From: Bacteroidota bacterium
Lineage (GTDB): Bacteria; Bacteroidota; Bacteroidia; Chitinophagales; BACL12
DNA length: 64,000 nt
Direction: 5' to 3'
NCBI GenBank assembly: GCA_016706255.1
Contig: JADJJZ010000006.1
Coordinates: 372,001 to 436,000 of the forward strand
Shown: piece after piece, positions 45,354 to 53,899 of the stretch
Layout of the letters: each line of letters opens with the position of its first letter
Numbering within the stretch: the stretch's first letter is position 1
Notes under the pieces: generated by a model
Told to the model about the DNA's origin: nothing
The model's database searches: none
What the model saw: the letters and a program-made list of their open reading frames with translations, nothing else
Made by a program: the position numbers and the translations under genes

Positions 45354-46238
45354 TTGATAAAATACATCAGACATAAAGATATTGATTTAGAAAAATGGGA
45401 TGCCTGTATCGATCAGGCATTGAATGGTTTGCCGTATGCTTATTCCTGGTATTTGAATCTGGCGGCTGAAGAGCAGTGGGATGCCCTGGTAATTGATGAT
45501 TATAAGGCTGTTTTTCCATTGCCGTTTAAAAACCGTGTGGTATATAAACAGATTTATCAGCCATTTTTTATTCAGCAGTTGGGTTTGTTTTATACCGATG
45601 CCATGTATGCCAACCAATTACATTATTGTATCGAACAAATTCCATCGGCTTTTCGAAAAATGAACCTGCATTTAAATACGGCAAATGGCATGCAAAGTTC
45701 TTTTGTAAAAGTTAAACACCGAATCACCCATCATATTAATCTGAATAAAACGCCTGCCGAAATTGCTGCTGCTTATAGTGATAACAATAAACGGAACATT
45801 AAAAAGGCTCAAAAAGCTAAACTGAGTATTATTAAATTAAATACTGCCAACGAATTAATTGCATTCCGAAAAAAATATCTTGCTAACGAATTGGATGGCA
45901 CTCAAACTGCTGCAGATGCCGAACGTTTAAAAAGAATTCTGGAAAAAGCCTTGAGTTTAAATAAGGGATTTATTAAAGGTGTGGTTGATGAACATAATCA
46001 GTTGCTGGCATTAGCGTTTTTTATGAGTAGCAATAATTTTTTAATTTATTTGTCCGCAGTTTCTTCCGATGCAGGAAAAGAAAAAAACGCCATGCATTTT
46101 CTTATCGACCAAACACTGCAACAACATGCAGGAAGTAATTTAACCTTCGACTTTGAAGGCTCGCTCATACCGGGTTTGGCGCGTTTTTACAAGGGTTTTG
46201 GCGGTGTGGAAATCAGTTTTCCTGTTATTCAAAAATAA
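45354..46238 (+). CDS. GNAT/FemAB-like acyltransferase, TTG start
   Basis: 294 residues. No ATG or GTG lies near the N-terminus; TTG at 45354 immediately precedes a well-formed start (IKYIRHKDIDLEKWDACIDQ). The pattern fits BioF2-like/FemAB-type acyltransferases: an N-terminal half with LPYAYSWYLNLAAEEQWDAL and a C-terminal GNAT fold with LALAFFMSSNNFLIYLSAVS and TFDFEGSLIPGLARFYKGFGG. Such proteins transfer amino acids or acyl groups to peptidoglycan precursors or other targets; the substrate here is unknown. It converges on comF (8-nt gap). Confidence 0.82.
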   Translation: MIKYIRHKDIDLEKWDACIDQALNGLPYAYSWYLNLAAEEQWDALVIDDYKAVFPLPFKNRVVYKQIYQPFFIQQLGLFYTDAMYANQLHYCIEQIPSAFRKMNLHLNTANGMQSSFVKVKHRITHHINLNKTPAEIAAAYSDNNKRNIKKAQKAKLSIIKLNTANELIAFRKKYLANELDGTQTAADAERLKRILEKALSLNKGFIKGVVDEHNQLLALAFFMSSNNFLIYLSAVSSDAGKEKNAMHFLIDQTLQQHAGSNLTFDFEGSLIPGLARFYKGFGGVEISFPVIQK

Positions 46239-46246
46239 TAGGTTAG

Positions 46247-46951
46247 TTACAACTCAGCATGTGCAACCGCAATAATACTCACCTTGGTTCCCCGATGCTG
46301 GATTAGTTTTAAAGCACATGCTTCCAGTGTTGAACCTGTGGTAATTACATCATCAAGTAATAAAATATGTTTATGGGCAACTAATTCCGGTTTATTTACT
46401 TCAAAAATATCTTTTACATTGTCCCATCGCTCTAATCGTGTTTTTTTTGTTTGTGTTTCTGTAAAAAGTATACGTTGTAATATTTCCGGGTCGTATTTAA
46501 TATTTAATACCTCACTTAAACCTGCTGCAATAACACCACTTTGATTGTAGCCACGTTTTTCTAATTTGTCTTTATGTAAAGGAACAGCAGTTAAATAATC
46601 AACATCGTTAAACAAATGATATTGCAGTAAATGGTAACCCATTAAATTGCCCAGACGAATACCAACATCCTGACGGCCTTTGTATTTTAATGCATGCATA
46701 ACTTCCTGCAATCGCGAAGTTTTATGAAAATGATACATCGCCAAAGCCCGCTCTATGGGCACTTTGCCCCAAAACTTTTTTGCAACCGGATTATCGTCAT
46801 ACAATACATGGTCGGTTTTGGGCAGACCAATCTGGCATTTTAAACAAATAATTTTTTCATGTTTGCCCAAAGCTTCGTGACAGGCAACACATAATTTGGG
46901 ATAAATAATATTACCAATATCGTTGATAATATTTACAGGGAAATAATTCAT
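46247..46951 (-). CDS. comF: ComF family phosphoribosyltransferase-like protein
   Basis: 234 residues. The N-terminal zinc-finger-like cysteines (CVACHEALG ... IICLKCQ) and the C-terminal PRTase signature LLLDDVITTGSTLEACA define the ComF/GntX family. In competent bacteria ComF helps DNA uptake; elsewhere the role is unclear. YLTAVPLHKDKLEKRGYNQS is the usual mid-protein motif. It converges on the acyltransferase gene, with stops only a few nt apart and no terminator visible between them. Confidence 0.94.
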   Translation of the reverse strand: MNYFPVNIINDIGNIIYPKLCVACHEALGKHEKIICLKCQIGLPKTDHVLYDDNPVAKKFWGKVPIERALAMYHFHKTSRLQEVMHALKYKGRQDVGIRLGNLMGYHLLQYHLFNDVDYLTAVPLHKDKLEKRGYNQSGVIAAGLSEVLNIKYDPEILQRILFTETQTKKTRLERWDNVKDIFEVNKPELVAHKHILLLDDVITTGSTLEACALKLIQHRGTKVSIIAVAHAEL

Positions 46952-47284
46952 TACACGATTTTAAGGGTTAACAAAAACAAACAGGCACAATTATTTTAAT
47001 TCAGGGCAATACCATAATTGATGGAAATGTTACTGTGCCAGGAAAAAATTTAAATGAATTGCTTACATTATATTCGCTTAAAATCGGGTAGGTAAGGATT
47101 TAAGTAATCTTTAAGCGGATAAGGTGTTTCTGAATGTAAACCCTTGTTAATTGTTACGCTCCGGTAACCACAGTTTCTTCTACACATTGTAACTTATTTT
47201 TAAGTGATTAATTAAATAAAAGTAAATAAATTATTTGGATATTCAAAAAAGAGAAAAATGGAATACCTTATAAGTGAAGAATCA
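46952..47284. other. intergenic stretch upstream of comF and the repeat array
   Basis: AT-rich sequence. A short open stretch without a start codon (about 46996-47093, giving IQGNTIIDGNVTVPG) may be a gene remnant but is too short to identify. No promoter consensus was recognised for comF. Confidence 0.35.
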
Positions 47285-48300
47285 GCATACCTATTCAGGA
47301 AGGTAAAGCGATGCGGTTGATTTTTTTTAATAATTACATTTCTGCAATTGTTTGCCAATCATCCAAGATTCAAATTTTTTGTGTCACCCCTGCCTCACCC
47401 GGCAGGTAAACCTACGGGGTTCATCAGATTCTTGAGGAGACGCTCTTGTTACCATTCTTTCACCCCTGCCTTATCAGGAAGGTAAAGCGATGCGGTTGTT
47501 TTTTTTTATAAAGACATTTATGCAATTGATTCTCAATTATCCAAGATTCAAATTTTTTGTGTCACCCCTGCCTCGCCCGGCAGGTAAACCTACGGGGTTT
47601 TGCGGATTCTTGGGGGAGGTGTTTGTTACCATTCTTTCACCCCTGCCTTATCAGGAAGGTAAAGCGATGCGGTTGATTTTTTTTAATAATTACATTTCTA
47701 CAATTGTTTCCCAATCATCCAAGATTCAATTTTTTGTGTGTCACCCCTACGGGGTTCAACTGATTCTTGGGGAGGCGGTTGTTACCATTCTTTCACCGCG
47801 ATGCGGTTGGTTTTTTTTTATAAAGGCATTTATGCAATTGATTCTCAATTATCCAAGAGTCAAATTTTTTGTGTCACCCCTGCCTCACCCGGCAGGTAAA
47901 CCTACGGGGTTCAACTAATTCTTGGGGAGGCGGTTGTTACCATTCTTTCACCGCGATGCGGTTGGTTTTTATTAATAAGAGCATTTATACAATTGTTTCT
48001 CAATCATCCAAGATTCAAATTTTTTGTGTCACCCCTGCCTCGCCCGGCAGGTAAACCGACGGGGTTCTACTAATTCTTGGGGTGGAAGTGTTTGTTACCA
48101 TTCTTTCACCGCTACGCGGTTGGTTTTTGTTTTTTTAATAAAGGCATTTATACAATTGTTTTACAATCATCCAAGATTCAAATATTTTTGTGGCACGTCT
48201 ACGAGGTTTACCTGATTCTTGGGGGGGAGATACTTGTTACCATTTTTTCAACGCTATCTGATCCGGAAGGTAAATCTATGTAGTTGATTTAAATTAAAAT
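47285..48300. repeat. tandem array of six to seven imperfect 130-175-bp units
   Basis: Each unit runs in the order: GCGGTTG plus a T run, (A/G)CATTT(A/C)T(A/G)CAATTG, CAATCATCCAAGATTCAAATT, TTTGTGTCACCCC, a hairpin CCTGCC(n4)GGCAGG, TACGGGGTT, GATTCTTGGGG, and TTGTTACCATTCTTTCACC. Units begin near 47313, 47491, 47667, 47798, 47953, 48111 and (partly) 48275. Short open frames cross the units but encode only the repeat, so the array is judged non-coding. A further copy starts near 63910 at the window end. Confidence 0.92.
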
Positions 48301-48775
48301 TTGTAGTAGGAGAAATGATGTAATATTATCTCACAAACAAAGTAATGGGTTATAGCAAATGAAAATCAATGCTAAAAATTATATTTAACGATGAACCAAC
48401 CGCGTAGCGTGAAAGTGGTAACAGGCCCCTCATCGAGGGGGGGGGGGGGGGCAAATTTTTGTGTCACTCCTGCCCGCCTGGCAGGTATACCTCCGGGGTT
48501 GTACTGATTCTTGAGATTACATTCTTGTTACCATTCTTACACCGCTATATGATCTGGTAAATAAAGCTAAGAGGTTGAATTAAATTAAAATTTGCAGTTG
48601 GAACAATGATTTACAATTATCTCACAAGCAAAGTAAAATGTTATAGGAAATGAAAATCAATGCTAAAAATGATAATTAACGATAAACCAACCGCGTAGCG
48701 GTGAAAGAATGGTAACAAACGCCTCCTCAAGAATCACAGGAACCGCGTAGCGGTGAAACAAAAATGCCAATTGAG
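48283..48775. repeat. duplicated flank and inverted copies of the 47-kb repeat
   Basis: A ~130-bp segment (48283-48410) starting GTTGATTTAAATTAAAATTT is repeated at 48575-48710. Both end with ACCAACCGCGTAGCG, the reverse complement of the CGCTACGCGGTTGGT part of the array. More inverted pieces (GGTGAAAGAATGGTAACAA) follow at 48700-48725 and 48750-48760. A forward unit fragment (TTTGTGTCACTCCTGCC) lies between them, after a run of 15 G at 48437-48451. Confidence 0.85.
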
Positions 48776-48968
48776 TACAAAATCTTTAAAGCAAAACTAA
48801 ACATGTAAATCAACTCAAAATCATGGGAATGTAATTTATCCTATTTGTGAATTGATTGGAGGTGACCAATTATGGTAAAGCATTTTTTGTCAACTCAAGA
48901 TATGATAAAAAAAGATTATTTAATAATTACGATAAAATTAATGTGATTTGAAACGATGTTGTAACTCC

Positions 48969-49192
48969 TAGCCCCGGTTGTAGCGAAAACAAACAAGCCA
49001 ATGTGCTAATGTGTCTATGTGCTAATGTGCTGATTAACAGCCGATTTCGGAGTGAAGATTTCATGGTTTCGTTTTGATTTTTATTCAGCGTTCATTTACA
49101 ATTTGGAAAAGAGTTACTTGGGAGGTTTGTTGCAGCGAAAAACGGGAAACGATTTTGAATCGGAGGGGGAAGTTTAATGCTTCAAAAAAAAT
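48969..49192 (+). ncRNA. structured TAGCCC element, copy C (long variant)
   Basis: TAGCCCCGGTTGTAGCGAAA is followed by stem AACAAAC, a loop with CAATGTGCTAATGTGTCTATG repeats and AACAGCCGATT, extra AT-rich sequence, the complementary strand GTTTGTT, then GCAGCGAAAAACGGGAA. The 3' end (AATGCTTC plus A run) has drifted from GCTCC. The stem differs from copies B and D by changes on both strands that keep pairing. Confidence 0.45.
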
Positions 49193-49222
49193 ACAAGCGA
49201 CGAATATGTTAAGGGTATTATT

Positions 49223-49246
49223 ATATGAATGAACGTTCATTCATAT
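49223..49246. promoter_or_regulatory. 24-bp perfect palindrome resembling a TetR-family operator
   Basis: ATATGAATGAACGTTCATTCATAT is perfectly self-complementary. The TGAATGAA...TTCATTCA half-sites resemble operators of TetR-type fatty-acid regulators. No promoter or regulator gene is adjacent: the nearest gene end is hpd (3' end, 190 bp away). Function is uncertain. Confidence 0.4.
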
Positions 49247-49382
49247 TGTGATGTTGCAGTAAGATTTTAGAAAAAGTGAGCATGCCTTGTTGTATGTTAT
49301 GCGTATAAATGTGATGCTTTTTATTTGTTAGGGCGAATTGCATGTGCTCCTACAAATAAAAATTTATAAATCGAAGACACAA

Positions 49383-49409
49383 AAAAAGGCTGCCCCGAAA
49401 GACAGCCTC
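49383..49409 (-). terminator. intrinsic terminator of the hmgA-hpd operon
   Basis: AGGCTG pairs with CAGCCT around CCCCGAAAGA. On the minus strand the hairpin is followed by a run of T residues. It lies just after the hpd stop. Confidence 0.9.
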
Positions 49410-49434
49410 TACAAAATCTAATGGTAATAATTAA

Positions 49435-50565
49435 TTATAAGGTTCCGCGTTTGCGTTGTTCTTCTTCAATACTTTCAAACAAAGCCTGGAAGTTTCCTTT
49501 ACCAAACGATTTGGCGCCACAACGTTCTATTATTTCGAAAAACATTGTTGGTCGGTCTTCTACAGGTTTGGTGAATATTTGCAACAGGTAACCATCTTCA
49601 TCATGATCGACCATGATGCCCAAACTTTTTAAAGTATTTAAATCTTCATTAATAGTTCCCACACGTTCAGAAACGGTATCGTAATAAGTGCCCGGAACAT
49701 ATAAAAATTCAACACCACGTTTGCGTAATTCGCTTACGGTAAAAATAATATCGTCGGTGGCAACGGCAATGTGCTGACAACCTTCGCCTTCGTAAAAATC
49801 GAGATATTCTTCTACTTGTGATTTCTTTTTACCAATGGCAGGTTCATTAATTGGGAATTTAATGCGCATATTGCCATTTGCCATTACTTTACTCATTAAG
49901 GCAGTGTATTCGGTAGAAATATCTTTATCGTCGAAGGTAATCAGGTTTTTAAATCCTAATACTTCTTCATAAAATTTCGCCCATACATTCATTCTGCCTA
50001 AACCAACATTGCCCACACAATGGTCAACATATTCTAAACCTATTGGTGTTGGATTATATTCACTTTCCCATTTTGTAAAGCCGGGAAGAAATACGCCATT
50101 GTAATTTTTGCGTTCAACAAATAAGTGAATTACTTCGCCATATGTTTTAATACCAGCAATTTTAATTTCGCCATCTGCATCCGATTTTACGGTTGGGAAT
50201 AAAAATGGTTCTGCACCACGTTCGGTAGTTTGTGCAAATGAATATTCAGCATCATCAACGGTAAAGGCAATTACTTTTACACCATCACCATGATTTTTAA
50301 TATGTTCTGCTACAGGTGAACTGCTATTATATGGTGTAGTTAAAATCAAGGTGATTTTGCCCTGACGTAATACATAAGAAGCACATTCGCGATTACCTGT
50401 TTCTAATCCGGAATAAGCGAGTGATTGAAATCCAAATGCTGTTTTATAAAAATGTGCTGATTGTTTAGCATTACCAACATATAATTCGATAAAATCGGTA
50501 CCATTTAAAGGAAGAAATTCTTCCTGTATGTTTGTTGTTTGTTTTTCTACTAATAAAGTATCCAT
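49435..50565 (-). CDS. hpd: 4-hydroxyphenylpyruvate dioxygenase
   Basis: 376 residues, normal length. It converts 4-hydroxyphenylpyruvate to homogentisate in tyrosine degradation. The three Fe(II) ligands are visible: His182 (EYVDHCVGNV), His265 (CQHIAVATDD) and Glu344 (MFFEIIER). The two-domain vicinal-oxygen-chelate layout and FFEIIER ... GKGNFQALFESIEEEQ tail are typical. It lies 26 nt downstream of hmgA on the same strand and is followed by a terminator, forming a two-gene operon. Confidence 0.97.
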   Translation of the reverse strand: MDTLLVEKQTTNIQEEFLPLNGTDFIELYVGNAKQSAHFYKTAFGFQSLAYSGLETGNRECASYVLRQGKITLILTTPYNSSSPVAEHIKNHGDGVKVIAFTVDDAEYSFAQTTERGAEPFLFPTVKSDADGEIKIAGIKTYGEVIHLFVERKNYNGVFLPGFTKWESEYNPTPIGLEYVDHCVGNVGLGRMNVWAKFYEEVLGFKNLITFDDKDISTEYTALMSKVMANGNMRIKFPINEPAIGKKKSQVEEYLDFYEGEGCQHIAVATDDIIFTVSELRKRGVEFLYVPGTYYDTVSERVGTINEDLNTLKSLGIMVDHDEDGYLLQIFTKPVEDRPTMFFEIIERCGAKSFGKGNFQALFESIEEEQRKRGTL

Positions 50566-50591
50566 TGTGATAAATTTATTGGTGATATAAT

Positions 50592-51779
50592 TTAATTTGT
50601 TACTACGTTTTGATTTACGCCATTGTTTTTAATCCACGATAAATAATATTCATCTACTTCATATTCTACTGCAGCCTGTGTAATCATTACAGGTTTAAAC
50701 GGATCTATCATAACCGCAAGTTCCTGCGTTTCTTTTTGGCCAATGCTGCGTTCAATTGCTCCCGGGTGTGGTCCGTGCGGAATACCTGCAGGATGTAAGG
50801 TGAGCTGACCCGGTTTAATATTATTTCTGCTCATGAAATTACCTTCCACATAATATAAAATTTCATCGCTGTCGATATTGCTGTGGTGATATGGAGCAGG
50901 AATTGCCTGTGGATGATAATCGTATAACCTTGGCACAAATGAACATACCACAAAATTATTCCCTTCAAAATTCTGATGTATTGGAGGCGGCATGTGAATA
51001 CGTCCGGTTAGTGGTTCAAAATTGTGAATATTAAATGCGTAAGGATAATGGTAACCATCCCAACCAACTACATCGAACGGATGGTTGGCATAAGTGTATG
51101 GAAAAATTTCTCCGCGTTTTTTAATCATGATTGGAAATTCACCTTCCACATCATACGTTTTTAATTCGACAGGGCGTTTAATATCGCGTTCACAAAATGG
51201 GGAATGTTCCAATAATTGTCCGAATTCATTTCTATAGCGGCGCGGGGTAACTACAGGACTAAAAGATTCGATAAACAAAAAACGATTGTCATCAGTATCA
51301 AATTCAATTTTATAAATCGTACCTCTTGGAATTACCAGATAGTCGTGCGCTTCAAAATCGATATCACCAAACATGGTAGTTAAAGTTCCTAAGCCTTTGT
51401 GAATAAAAATGAGTTCATCGGCATCGGCATTTTTGAAAAAATAATCCGGTGTTGATGTTGGCGCTGCTAAACCAATATGTAAATCGTTGTTTACAAACAA
51501 TACTTTTCTGCTTTCAATATAATCGGCCTCCTGAGGAATATCAAAACCGCTGAAACTCAGCATGCGCATATTATTTTCGATAGCAATTTTTGGTGCTACC
51601 GAATATGGTTTTTCGGTTTTAATTACTCTGGTTGGAGGATAAATATGATACACCAGCGACGACAAACTGCTGAAGCCCTGGGTGCCCACTAATTCCTCAT
51701 TATATAATTTTCCTTCGCTATCGCGGAAAACAATATGACGTTTATCCGGTATTTTACCTAATTGCTGATAAATTGGCAT
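50592..51779 (-). CDS. hmgA: homogentisate 1,2-dioxygenase
   Basis: 395 residues, slightly shorter than the ~430 of proteobacterial enzymes. It opens the aromatic ring of homogentisate to maleylacetoacetate, using the product of the neighbouring hpd. Seen: a cupin fold with FIHKGLGTLTTMFGDIDFEAHDYLVIPRGT-type first domain, PPIHQNFEGNNFVVCSF, and a metal-site region LHPAGIPHGPHPGA. It is the first gene of the operon. No fumarylacetoacetase or isomerase gene is in the window, so the rest of the pathway is elsewhere. Confidence 0.95.
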   Translation of the reverse strand: MPIYQQLGKIPDKRHIVFRDSEGKLYNEELVGTQGFSSLSSLVYHIYPPTRVIKTEKPYSVAPKIAIENNMRMLSFSGFDIPQEADYIESRKVLFVNNDLHIGLAAPTSTPDYFFKNADADELIFIHKGLGTLTTMFGDIDFEAHDYLVIPRGTIYKIEFDTDDNRFLFIESFSPVVTPRRYRNEFGQLLEHSPFCERDIKRPVELKTYDVEGEFPIMIKKRGEIFPYTYANHPFDVVGWDGYHYPYAFNIHNFEPLTGRIHMPPPIHQNFEGNNFVVCSFVPRLYDYHPQAIPAPYHHSNIDSDEILYYVEGNFMSRNNIKPGQLTLHPAGIPHGPHPGAIERSIGQKETQELAVMIDPFKPVMITQAAVEYEVDEYYLSWIKNNGVNQNVVTN

Positions 51780-51835
51780 AATAATTTTTATTTACTGCAA
51801 ATTTCACCGAAAATGTATGCTGGTCGGGGTGACTT

Positions 51836-52048
51836 ATGTCAATGTTTGAGGTGATAATATGGGGAATTTTTGGGGTGATTTTTGGTGCTGCATTGGTTTG
51901 CAGACGAGTTTTATGGTTTATTTTATGCATAAAAAGTGAGAGGCAAGGGCAGATCAACATAAATAACAAGGACTCAAATGCCACACATTATGAAATTGAA
52001 GAAATTCAACCTAGTAAAATAGTTTTCATTTATAATACAAATCTCTAA
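51836..52048 (+). CDS. possible small membrane protein
   Basis: 70 codons starting 56 nt from the divergent hmgA start. The N-terminal half (FEVIIWGIFGVIFGAALVC, then RRVLWFILCI) would span the membrane once; the rest is polar (KSERQGQININNKD). No homologue is recognised, the opposite strand is also partly open, and the reading frame could be chance or an IS-related remnant. Confidence 0.25.
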   Translation: MSMFEVIIWGIFGVIFGAALVCRRVLWFILCIKSERQGQININNKDSNATHYEIEEIQPSKIVFIYNTNL

Positions 52049-52079
52049 GTGGTGAATGAGTGATAAGAGTTTTGCAACA

Positions 52080-52520
52080 GTGATTGATTATAACGGGAAT
52101 CCGAAGTAAAGCAGAAGTGATATCTGTCCTGAATTTATTTGTAAAAAATTAAAAGCTTTTTTGATTAACAATGCCATAGAACACAAATTTATCCAACCTG
52201 GTAAACCGTCGCAAAATGCCTATATCGAACGCTTTAACAGAACATTTACAAAAGATGTATTAAATGCATATTAATTTGAATCATTGGATGAAGTAAGAAG
52301 GATAACCAATGCATGGCTGCAAGATTACAATTAAAATCATCAGCAAAAGTCACTAAAAAAGCAGAGCGCATATGAATATGCTATTAAGACTGGAAAACTC
52401 CGCCCTGCTCCGGATGCCAACCTACAGTTTACCACAATTAAGAGCAAAGATGACGATGAAATATTTTTTAAAGAAACAAAACAATCAAATGAATTATACT
52501 CTATTTTTAACTCGTCCTAA
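52080..52520 (+). pseudogene. IS3-family transposase (integrase domain) remnant
   Basis: A single frame reads VIDYNGNPK, stop, SRSDICPEFICKKLKAFL, then EHKFIQPGKPSQNAYIERFN, RTFTKDVLNAY, stop, FESLDEVRRITNAWLQDYN, stop, NHQQKSLKKQSAYEYAIKTG and continues to TAA at 52518. This is the C-terminal half of an IS3-type rve integrase, with the first retained segment matching the second-Asp region (usual DNGPEF, here DICPEF). In-frame stops lie at 52107, 52272 and 52332. The N-terminal half and OrfA are absent, and no terminal repeats were found. Confidence 0.9.
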
Positions 52521-52628
52521 AAATGGGGGTGCTTACTGTGCTTACAAATACTGTTTATTTATGTATTTCAATTGTTTATTTGCATTCCCGAAATTTGTAT
52601 TAATGGCTTTATTGGTCCTTACTTTTTT

Positions 52629-53303
52629 CTAATATATTAATCCTTTAATTAATATTGAATTGGTATGTATATAGAAATATTTCTTTTCTATTAATTCATG
52701 TTTCATTCTTGTAAAAGTCATTGTATATGAATACATGCTGTTTTTATAACTAACCTTAAGTGGTAAGGATTTTGAGATAGTCAAATAATAATACCAATTA
52801 TCATAAGAATGATTTTCAAAATTTGATGGATCTATGGAATACTTTGTATTGAAATAATAAGTTGTATTTGAATATTTACTCTGTAATACCAATTTGTCGC
52901 ATAAAATACCATTTATAACATCACTTTTTTTAGACAATGAAAAACTTAGAATACTATCGCGACTTTTTTTTGTCGCATCAAAGTAATATACCGTGTCAGT
53001 GTCTCTTGATTTATTGTAAATTATTTGATTAGATGGATCATATATTGAAAAAGTGGCAAGGTTTCCATTCATTTCATACTTATAAAAACTATCCTGAATG
53101 TAAAAAATTTTCGACTTACCATATAATTTTGTCAGACTATCTGAAGACAATATTTCTGGCATATTTGAAGTGTAAGAGAGCTCATAATGTACAATTCCAC
53201 TAAATGGTTTCTTAGTTACACAACTAATGTTGATGAACATTATGGCTAAAATGCACAGGCCGGTTAAACTGACCACATCAGACCGAAGCAAATTGACCAC
53301 CAT
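52629..53303 (-). CDS. hypothetical lipoprotein whose 5' end overlaps an IS21 terminus
   Basis: 224 residues from ATG 53303. The leader SLTGLCILAIMFINISC has a lipobox-like end (NISC), giving a lipoprotein. The mature part is beta-rich (FSGIVHYELSYTSNMPE, FYKYEMNGNLATFSIYD, NGILCDKLVLQSK), reminiscent of GLPGLI/DUF4412-like Bacteroidota proteins; this is a loose likeness. The first ~15 codons (MVVNLLRSDVVSLTG) are encoded by the repeated end sequences of an IS21-type element, so the original start was probably replaced when the IS inserted. A later Met (53240) would lose the signal peptide. Confidence 0.65.
   Translation of the reverse strand: MVVNLLRSDVVSLTGLCILAIMFINISCVTKKPFSGIVHYELSYTSNMPEILSSDSLTKLYGKSKIFYIQDSFYKYEMNGNLATFSIYDPSNQIIYNKSRDTDTVYYFDATKKSRDSILSFSLSKKSDVINGILCDKLVLQSKYSNTTYYFNTKYSIDPSNFENHSYDNWYYYLTISKSLPLKVSYKNSMYSYTMTFTRMKHELIEKKYFYIHTNSILIKGLIY
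53259..53303 (-). mobile_element. IS21-family terminal repeats
   Basis: On the minus strand the end-proximal sequence reads GGTGGTCAATTTGCTTCGG, a short spacer, then TGTGGTCAGTTTAACCGG: two ~18-bp repeats sharing GTGGTCA(A/G)TTT. Multiple short repeats at the ends are typical of IS21, and an istB remnant lies 80 bp away in the matching orientation. Confidence 0.7.
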
Positions 53304-53382
53304 TTTTGCTGGCGAAGTTTTTAGGATAATGTAATTTTTTGGTGTTAAAAAATAGTTTATTTTATAAAGATAATATCTTTTT

Positions 53383-53610
53383 TTATTCCTGGATAATCGG
53401 TGTTTTTTTTCTTAAAGATTCTCCAATAAGTTCAAGCCGATGTGCACCATGTATTATTCGGTCCAAAATGGCATCTGCTATTGTTTTAATCACCGATTAC
53501 TTAAAAACATTAGCTTACCGAAACCTGGAAGTGATAATAATTGAAGTTTTACCATACCGGTCTTCTATAATATCCATCAGCGTTGATCGGATTTGACCAA
53601 ATGCGAGTTG
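53383..53610 (-). pseudogene. istB remnant (IS21-family ATPase helper, C-terminal end)
   Basis: The minus strand reads FGQIRSTLMDIIEDRYGKTS and IIITS, then two stops (FR-stop-ANVFK-stop), then TIADAILDRIIHGAHRLELI and GESLRKK to a natural TAA at 53383. This is the well-conserved C-terminus of IstB (usual form ITSQLP...TIADAILDRLVH). The middle has degenerated and the rest of istB and istA are absent. Confidence 0.9.
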
Positions 53611-53630
53611 TATGCCAAAATAATCAAAGA

Positions 53631-53685
53631 TGAGCGGGAAAGGATTGTGATAGAGTGGAGAATGTTGATGCTCCAAAAATTTATA
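53631..53685 (+). repeat. 3' fragment of the TAGCCC element, copy E
   Basis: GAGCGGGAAAGGATTGTGAT, then AGAGTGGAGAATGTTGATGC and TCCAAAAA closely match the 3' end of copy B (55696-55745). The 5' half with TAGCCC and the covarying stem is missing, so this copy is truncated. Confidence 0.8.
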
Positions 53686-53730
53686 AAGTTTTTAAAAATT
53701 TATCCGTATAAATTTGTTTAATCGGTTTAA

Positions 53731-53818
53731 TCTGCGTTCCGTTTAAACTTTTATTTCAACCGCTTATACCTGATTTATTATATTTCCCGAACATCACGCT
53801 CCCAATTTCCACGCAACG
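53731..53818. repeat. partial duplicate of tnaA 3' region
   Basis: 53731-53762 (TCTGCGTTCCGTTTAAA ... ATTTCAACCGCT) matches 57231-57262 at the tnaA 3' end. 53768-53817 matches 57448-57497 inside tnaA with two differences. About 185 bp of tnaA between the two parts is missing here. With the element fragment just upstream, this is a rearranged copy of the 55.7/57.2-57.5 kb region. Confidence 0.85.
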
Positions 53819-53899
53819 TCATCGTCAAATTCCAAAAGGCGATTTTTAGGCATTTGGACAATTTTACATTATTAGATAACTTCACAATTAATCAAGGCC

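Larger units (their letters stand above)
48776..49434. other. intergenic region with structured element copy C, an operator-like palindrome and the hpd terminator
   Basis: No gene is seen. Listed separately are the TAGCCC element (48969-49192), the palindrome at 49223-49246 and the terminator at 49383-49409. The remainder is AT-rich without recognised features. Confidence 0.7.
53304..53899. other. intergenic region made of IS21 and structured-element debris and a tnaA fragment
   Basis: Contains, in order, the istB remnant (53383-53610), a 3' fragment of the TAGCCC element (53631-53685), and a ~90-bp copy of sequence from around and inside tnaA (53731-53818), each listed separately. Only ~80 bp before the next gene is unexplained. 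Confidence 0.7.

Noticed and set aside
47490..48283. Overlapping short open frames in the 47-48 kb repeats (up to 142 codons)
   Set aside because: They are translations of the tandem repeat itself, recur with each unit in shifting frames and lack any start signal or protein-like composition.
47285..48300. Possible CRISPR array
   Set aside because: Units of 130-175 bp repeat along their whole length with no unique spacers and no cas genes nearby.
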